A stretch of DNA of 10,000 nucleotides from Neocallimastix lanati (nom. inval.). Its lineage: Eukaryota; Neocallimastigomycota; Neocallimastigomycetes; Neocallimastigales; Neocallimastigaceae. The stretch is taken from contig JACVTC010000379.1 in assembly GCA_016946835.1 (NCBI GenBank), positions 1 to 10,000 on the forward strand, written 5' to 3'. Both the position numbers and the translations under genes were made by a program. The notes below the pieces were generated by a model. The model was not told the origin of the DNA and searched no databases. It saw only the letters and a list, made by a program, of their open reading frames with translations. Positions 6,567 through 10,000 of the stretch are shown here, piece after piece; the first letter of the stretch is position 1, and each line of letters begins with the position of its first letter.

Positions 6567-8155
6567 ACATGGATATTTTTGTTAAAAAGTAAAATCGAAA
6601 CTATTGATGTAATTATCAATATGTTCAAATTTTTGAATAATATTTTTAATGAAAATAAAATTAAATATTTTAAATCAGATAATGGTAGAGAATATAATAA
6701 AAGAAAAATTTTAGAATTTTGTAAAAATAATGGAATAAGAAAAATCTATTCCCCACCTTATAATCCTGAAAATAATGGTCTGGCTGAAAGGTTTAATCAA
6801 ACCATTATTTCATGTGCAAAAACCTTATTATTTTGGAGCAAATTATCTGAATATTTCTGGGATTTTGCCTTTACCTACGCAAATTATATATATAACAAAG
6901 TACCACATAGTGGTATTGATAATAAAATTCCAGAAGAAATCTTTTACAATAAAAAAGTCAATTTAAAATACATAAAAGTATTTAGTTGTATTGCTTATTA
7001 TAAGGATTATTCTCAAGATAAAGGAAAATTTAACTCCAACGCTAACAAAGGAATTTTTCTAGGATTCTATGAACAATCCTATAGTTACCTTATTATGGAT
7101 TATGAAAATTTCAAAATGCATCGTGTAAGACAAATTCAATGCATAGAAGACGAACCGGCTAATATTTCACTTTCTGATAATGTAACAAATGATTTGACCA
7201 ACAGCAACTTCCTTAATTTTAATTTCATTAACAATACTCAATTAACAAACTGTAGTAATTTCATTAATACAGTATATAATAATAACGAAGATTTTAATTA
7301 TCAATTAAATGGTGTTAATAATTTATTTCAAAAATTAAATTTAAACGAAAAATCAGATGAAACTCAAATGGAAATTGATAATGAATTTTCTAATAAAAAT
7401 AAATATAAGCCTGAATATAACAATCCCATTTCAATAAAGCGCTTCCAAAATGCTTATGATAGCTATAATTTACATAGTAATTTAAATAAAAATTTATATA
7501 ATAATTACTACGATAAAAACGATCATTATTATGCTAAAAATAATAATTTCAAGTTTGATCAAAGTAAAAATATTTTTATTAATAAAAATATTTCAAAAAA
7601 TGAGCAAAAAATAAAAAATTATAATAATATAAATCAAACCTTATTTAATAATAAACTAAGTAAAAACAATCCAGAACAAAATCAAACCTTGGTTAATAAT
7701 AATAATTTAAACAAAAAAATTTTGAACAAAATCAAACCTTATTTAATAATATGTTGAATAAAAATAATTTTGAACAAAATCTAATCCTATATAATAATAA
7801 ACTGAATAAAAATTATTCTGAACAAAATCAAACCCTATTTAATAATAATTTTAATGCAAATAATTCTGAAAAGAAATCAAATAATAAAATTTTCATTAAC
7901 AATAAATTTCATATAAAGAAAAATCATCATGATAATAATAAACATGTTACAAAAAGTAAAAATAATAAATATATCAAGAACTTAGTATCAATATCAACCA
8001 ATATTCCTATGACATACAATAACGCTATTACCTGTAAAAATAAGGAATATCGGAAGGATGTTATTAATAATGAACTTAACAACCTATATGACAATAAAAT
8101 AATGACTTATGTTAAAAATATTCCAAAAGGGCAAAATGTACAGGCAATAATTTAA
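6567..8155 (+). pseudogene. pol: truncated copia Pol: half integrase, Asn-rich linker, start of RT region
   Basis: A second copia element on the opposite strand to the first. Homology opens abruptly at TWIFLLKSKIE (from 6567), so the zinc finger and first catalytic Asp are missing. The second Asp (SDNGREY) and the Glu (GLAERFN) are present with D-X35-E spacing, followed by GIFLGFY. There is no credible ATG at the front; the open frame at 6579 starts at TTG. The Asn-rich linker changes frame near an A7 run (7713-7719): the first frame ends at 7757, while the same repeat continues in the next frame to a stop at 8155. The last residues (PMTYNNAITCKNKEYRKDV to PKGQNVQAI) match the entry to the copia RT domain, which then breaks off. 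Its sequence differs well beyond a simple copy of the left-hand element. Confidence 0.9.
7632..7873 (+). repeat. five 48-bp (16-codon) tandem repeats in the Pol linker
   Basis: Units start at AATCAAACC or its variants at 7632, 7680, 7730, 7778 and 7826, giving spacings of 48, 50, 48 and 48. Each codes roughly NQTLFNN-LNKNNFEQ. The 50-bp spacing is a unit with one extra codon and one lost base, and it marks the frameshift; before and after it the repeat peptide reads correctly in its own frame. This supports a recent indel in a formerly continuous ORF. Confidence 0.88.
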
Positions 8156-8214
8156 TATCTGAAAATAAAGATCCATTTAATAAAACTATTTATAAAAGTG
8201 CTATTTATAACTAA
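8146..8214 (+). pseudogene. probable remnant of the RT-RNase H connection of copia Pol
   Basis: In another frame, overlapping the end of the preceding fragment, the sequence codes NNLISENKDPFNKTIYKSAI and ends in TAA at 8212-8214. DPFNKTIYKSAI resembles the block preceding RNase H in copia Pol; the left element has TKYRSIIGNLLYL at the same place. If right, most of the RT, including the YVDD box, has been deleted between this block and PKGQNVQAI. The match is short, so it is tentative. Confidence 0.4.
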
Positions 8215-8262
8215 TTAAGGATTTGAGAAAGAATATAATTGTGAAAAAAAATTTTTTTTTAA

Positions 8263-8382
8263 TTATTTATTAAATGCTTTCAACAACGCATCAATACTTT
8301 CATCTATAATGATATTTCCTTTTTCAGTTAGATGAGTATGGTCATACCAAAAAAATATTATCAATATCTGTTTTGTTTTTAT
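8263..8382 (-). pseudogene. last exon of an SGNH/GDSL-type hydrolase, probable gene remnant
   Basis: The minus strand codes ILIIFFWYDHTHLTEKGN, then IIIDESIDALLKAFNK and a TAA at 8265-8263. FWYDHTHLTEKGN resembles the C-terminal block of SGNH/GDSL esterases and lipases, where Asp and His of D-x-x-H complete the Ser-Asp-His triad. An in-frame stop lies upstream at 8395-8397, but TTTCAG ending at 8383 provides a plausible 3' splice site, so this could be a terminal exon. No upstream exon is visible before the transposase at 8683. The remainder may have been lost, or it may lie beyond a long intron. No catalytic Ser block is present, so function cannot be claimed. Confidence 0.45.
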
Positions 8383-8396
8383 CTGAAACAGATATT
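8363..8396. repeat. 11-bp perfect inverted repeat
   Basis: AATATCTGTTT (8363-8373) and AAACAGATATT (8386-8396) are exact reverse complements separated by 12 bases. It overlaps the proposed splice site of the hydrolase exon. It may be a chance hairpin in AT-rich DNA or the mark of a small element's end. Confidence 0.6.
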
Positions 8397-8682
8397 AATG
8401 ATTAATTTTTACATGAATAATTGTTTTACTCCTTTAGTACATATAAATTATTTATTATTTATTATTTAATTATTTCTTATTTAATTATTTCTTATTTAAT
8501 TATTTATTATTTATTATTCAATTATTTATTATTTATTATTTATTATGTTATTTTTTTTTTTTTATTTTTATTCTTTTTTATTATTTATACATTTTGTATT
8601 TTGTTTAAGTAAAAATAATTATCAATATTTTAATTATAATAAAATAGATATTATTTTTTTTTAAAAAAAAAAAAAAAAAAAT
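8395..8682. repeat. low-complexity AT tract with 15-bp repeats and T9A19
   Basis: Between about 8446 and 8546 the unit TTATTTAATTATTTC and degenerate TTATTA variants repeat in tandem. From 8654 to 8681 comes T9 followed by A19. No gene is credible here; the plus-strand open frame at 8421-8612 is translated repeat. The A19, read as T19 on the minus strand, begins two bases after the transposase stop codon and could mark that gene's 3' end. Confidence 0.8.
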
Positions 8683-9978
8683 CTACATGAATCTTCTTCT
8701 TTTTTCTTTATCAAATTCTTCTTTCTCAATATAATAAATATTGGAAATTTCACAAATTTCTATTAATTGATTTATATCCAGATTTAAAATAATCGCCAAT
8801 TCCCTAATACTACGTTTTGGATTATTTATAAAATTATCAATATTCTTTAAATCATCCTTAGACAATTTACAATGATCCTTAATTTCATCTAGAGATAATT
8901 TTCTTTTTTTCAACAATGGTATTACAAAACGAACAGCTGAAATTTTTTCTCCTTTTTTTTCTCCATTTTTTTCTCCATTTTTTTCTCCTTCTATGTATTT
9001 TTCTTTACCATATTCACTCATTGCAGATAAATGATCCCTTTCAACTTTTTCTATTCTTTCATACGCTTCACGAATTTCTCTACGAGTTCCTAAATAATTA
9101 AGATAATTATATGCTCTTTTAAATAATTTTTTTTCGGTATCTTTATATATTTCAGGTTTCAACAAAAATTTAATCCAACTATATTTTTCTGATTCAAGTT
9201 GATTTTTATTTATTTCATTTAAAAATTTAGGCAATTCAATAAAATGAAAAATCAAAGAATTTTTAAAAATTTCTGTTTTATTTGTTTGAGTATTTTGAAT
9301 AGTATATACAGAGTGACATCTATTTTGTAATTCGTTTATGTACGCATTATATTCACTTTCATTATTAAATTGTTCACTATTTACCGTACTATCCTTAATG
9401 GCAACATAATTTAATATATTTATCATAACTAAATCTGGTACTTTTTCATATGGTTCATTTCTGGGTAAAGAATGGAAAATTATACCAGCAGCATAGTATA
9501 ATGATCGCTTCCCCATATGACCTTTATTATTCATTTGAATTTCAATATTAATTAGTTTGTTCGTCCTGGTTTTCGCAAGTAAATCTATATTTTCAGGATA
9601 TATTATTTTATCAATATCTCGTTTTTTTCTTTCATTTGTTTCTCTTAAGTTATAATTTGAAGATGGTGTTTCTATAAATGAATTAACTAATACATCCATT
9701 CTTCCCAATTTTCCATATAATTCATTATTTTCTTCTTTATCATTTACCTCTTTTTCTTCATTGGATTGATTTGTTTCTTCATTATTATTTTTTTTCATAT
9801 TACCTATTAATGATTTGTCTGCTTTTACAGGAACTATCTCTGTGTTAATATAAGATAAATCTACAATTGGATTTTTTTCAAATTCCAATATTTTATTTAA
9901 AAAATCAATCATTATATCTTTGTTTTGAGATACCCCAAATAAATTTTTAAATATAACATCATTTTTCGGATCAAGCAT
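8683..9978 (-). CDS. PD-(D/E)XK nuclease family transposase (Rpn/PDDEXK_2 type)
   Basis: A 431-residue protein opening with MLDPKNDVIFKNLFG, the usual start motif of Rpn-like recombination-promoting nucleases (PDDEXK_2, 'putative transposase or invertase'). The core shows GRMD (Asp95) and IEIQ (Glu146, Gln148), the expected D...E-x-Q metal-binding set, then KRSLYYAAGI (157-166). Residues about 56-90 are a charged Asn/Glu insert, and 50 residues separate Asp95 from Glu146, longer than I expect for bacterial members. GEKNGEKNGEKKGEK (331-345) is the family's typical repeat, followed by an SLDEIK...LSKDDL segment. ATG at 9978 fits the family start, but the frame stays open to the window edge, so a longer N-terminus is possible. 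No introns or breaks are seen. The family is bacterial in origin, so horizontal transfer is likely. DNA cleavage is inferred from the family. Confidence 0.88.
   Translation of the reverse strand: MLDPKNDVIFKNLFGVSQNKDIMIDFLNKILEFEKNPIVDLSYINTEIVPVKADKSLIGNMKKNNNEETNQSNEEKEVNDKEENNELYGKLGRMDVLVNSFIETPSSNYNLRETNERKKRDIDKIIYPENIDLLAKTRTNKLINIEIQMNNKGHMGKRSLYYAAGIIFHSLPRNEPYEKVPDLVMINILNYVAIKDSTVNSEQFNNESEYNAYINELQNRCHSVYTIQNTQTNKTEIFKNSLIFHFIELPKFLNEINKNQLESEKYSWIKFLLKPEIYKDTEKKLFKRAYNYLNYLGTRREIREAYERIEKVERDHLSAMSEYGKEKYIEGEKNGEKNGEKKGEKISAVRFVIPLLKKRKLSLDEIKDHCKLSKDDLKNIDNFINNPKRSIRELAIILNLDINQLIEICEISNIYYIEKEEFDKEKRRRFM
8949..8993 (-). repeat. 12-bp codon repeat coding Gly-Glu-Lys-Asn
   Basis: Three to four tandem 12-bp units code GEKN/GEKK at residues 329-345 of the transposase. 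Such repeats are common in this nuclease family and lie in a charged linker between the nuclease core and the C-terminal segment. Copy number is likely to vary between paralogues. Confidence 0.8.
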
Positions 9979-10000
9979 CTTTTTTTCTTTTTCAAAAATA

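Noticed and set aside
6505-6570. Hammerhead or HDV-like ribozyme
   Set aside because: No CTGATGA/GAAA core on either strand, and the stems found do not make the HDV double pseudoknot.
8421-8612. Plus-strand small membrane protein
   Set aside because: It is translated TTATTT-type low-complexity repeat.
8916-9101. Plus-strand frame inside the transposase
   Set aside because: It is antisense to the GEKN repeat and flanking codons of the minus-strand transposase.

Overview
The window looks like an accessory, transposon-rich stretch of a very AT-rich eukaryotic genome. The best guess is an anaerobic gut fungus (Neocallimastigomycota). Visible grounds are long homopolymers (T23, T24, A19), AT-only intergenic DNA, asparagine-rich reading frames coded by AAT/AAC, Ty1/copia retroelements, and a bacterial-type PD-(D/E)XK (Rpn/PDDEXK_2) transposase with the GEKNGEK-type repeat. 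My recollection is that this family is abundant in anaerobic fungi. The lineage call is an inference; no rRNA or other phylogenetic marker is present.

Layout. (1) 1-4307, minus strand: a well-preserved Ty1/copia retrotransposon. Gag (3333-4307) has a CCHC knuckle. Pol (3311 down to 1) reads protease, GAG-pre-integrase zinc domain, integrase (D,D-X35-E), Asn-rich linker, reverse transcriptase and the start of RNase H, then runs off the left edge. I checked the pol frame triplet by triplet and found no stop. Gag and pol share one frame and are separated by a single TAA. (2) 4308-6017: AT-rich non-coding DNA upstream of gag, containing six copies of a ~38-bp repeat whose core is an imperfect palindrome (4822-5100), a tRNA-Lys(CUU)-like sequence (5420-5453), and simple repeats. 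(3) 6018-6300 and 6505-6566: two GC-rich islands (about 42% and 59% GC by hand count) with many local hairpins, no coding potential that I can see, and a perfect tRNA T-arm/B-box on the minus strand. These are the strongest candidates for undescribed RNA or regulatory sequence. (4) 6567-8214, plus strand: a broken second copia element of a different lineage. It has half an integrase, an Asn-rich linker with 48-bp repeats and a frameshift, the first residues of the RT region, and then a probable short piece from far downstream in the RT. (5) 8263-8382, minus strand: what looks like only the last exon of an SGNH/GDSL-type hydrolase (Asp-x-x-His block). (6) 8395-8682: low-complexity AT DNA. (7) 8683-9978, minus strand: a near-intact PD-(D/E)XK family transposase/nuclease.

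The genes do not form a pathway. The window reads as independent mobile elements and debris packed into AT-rich DNA. The copia element on the left and the Rpn-type gene on the right are the two that could still be functional.
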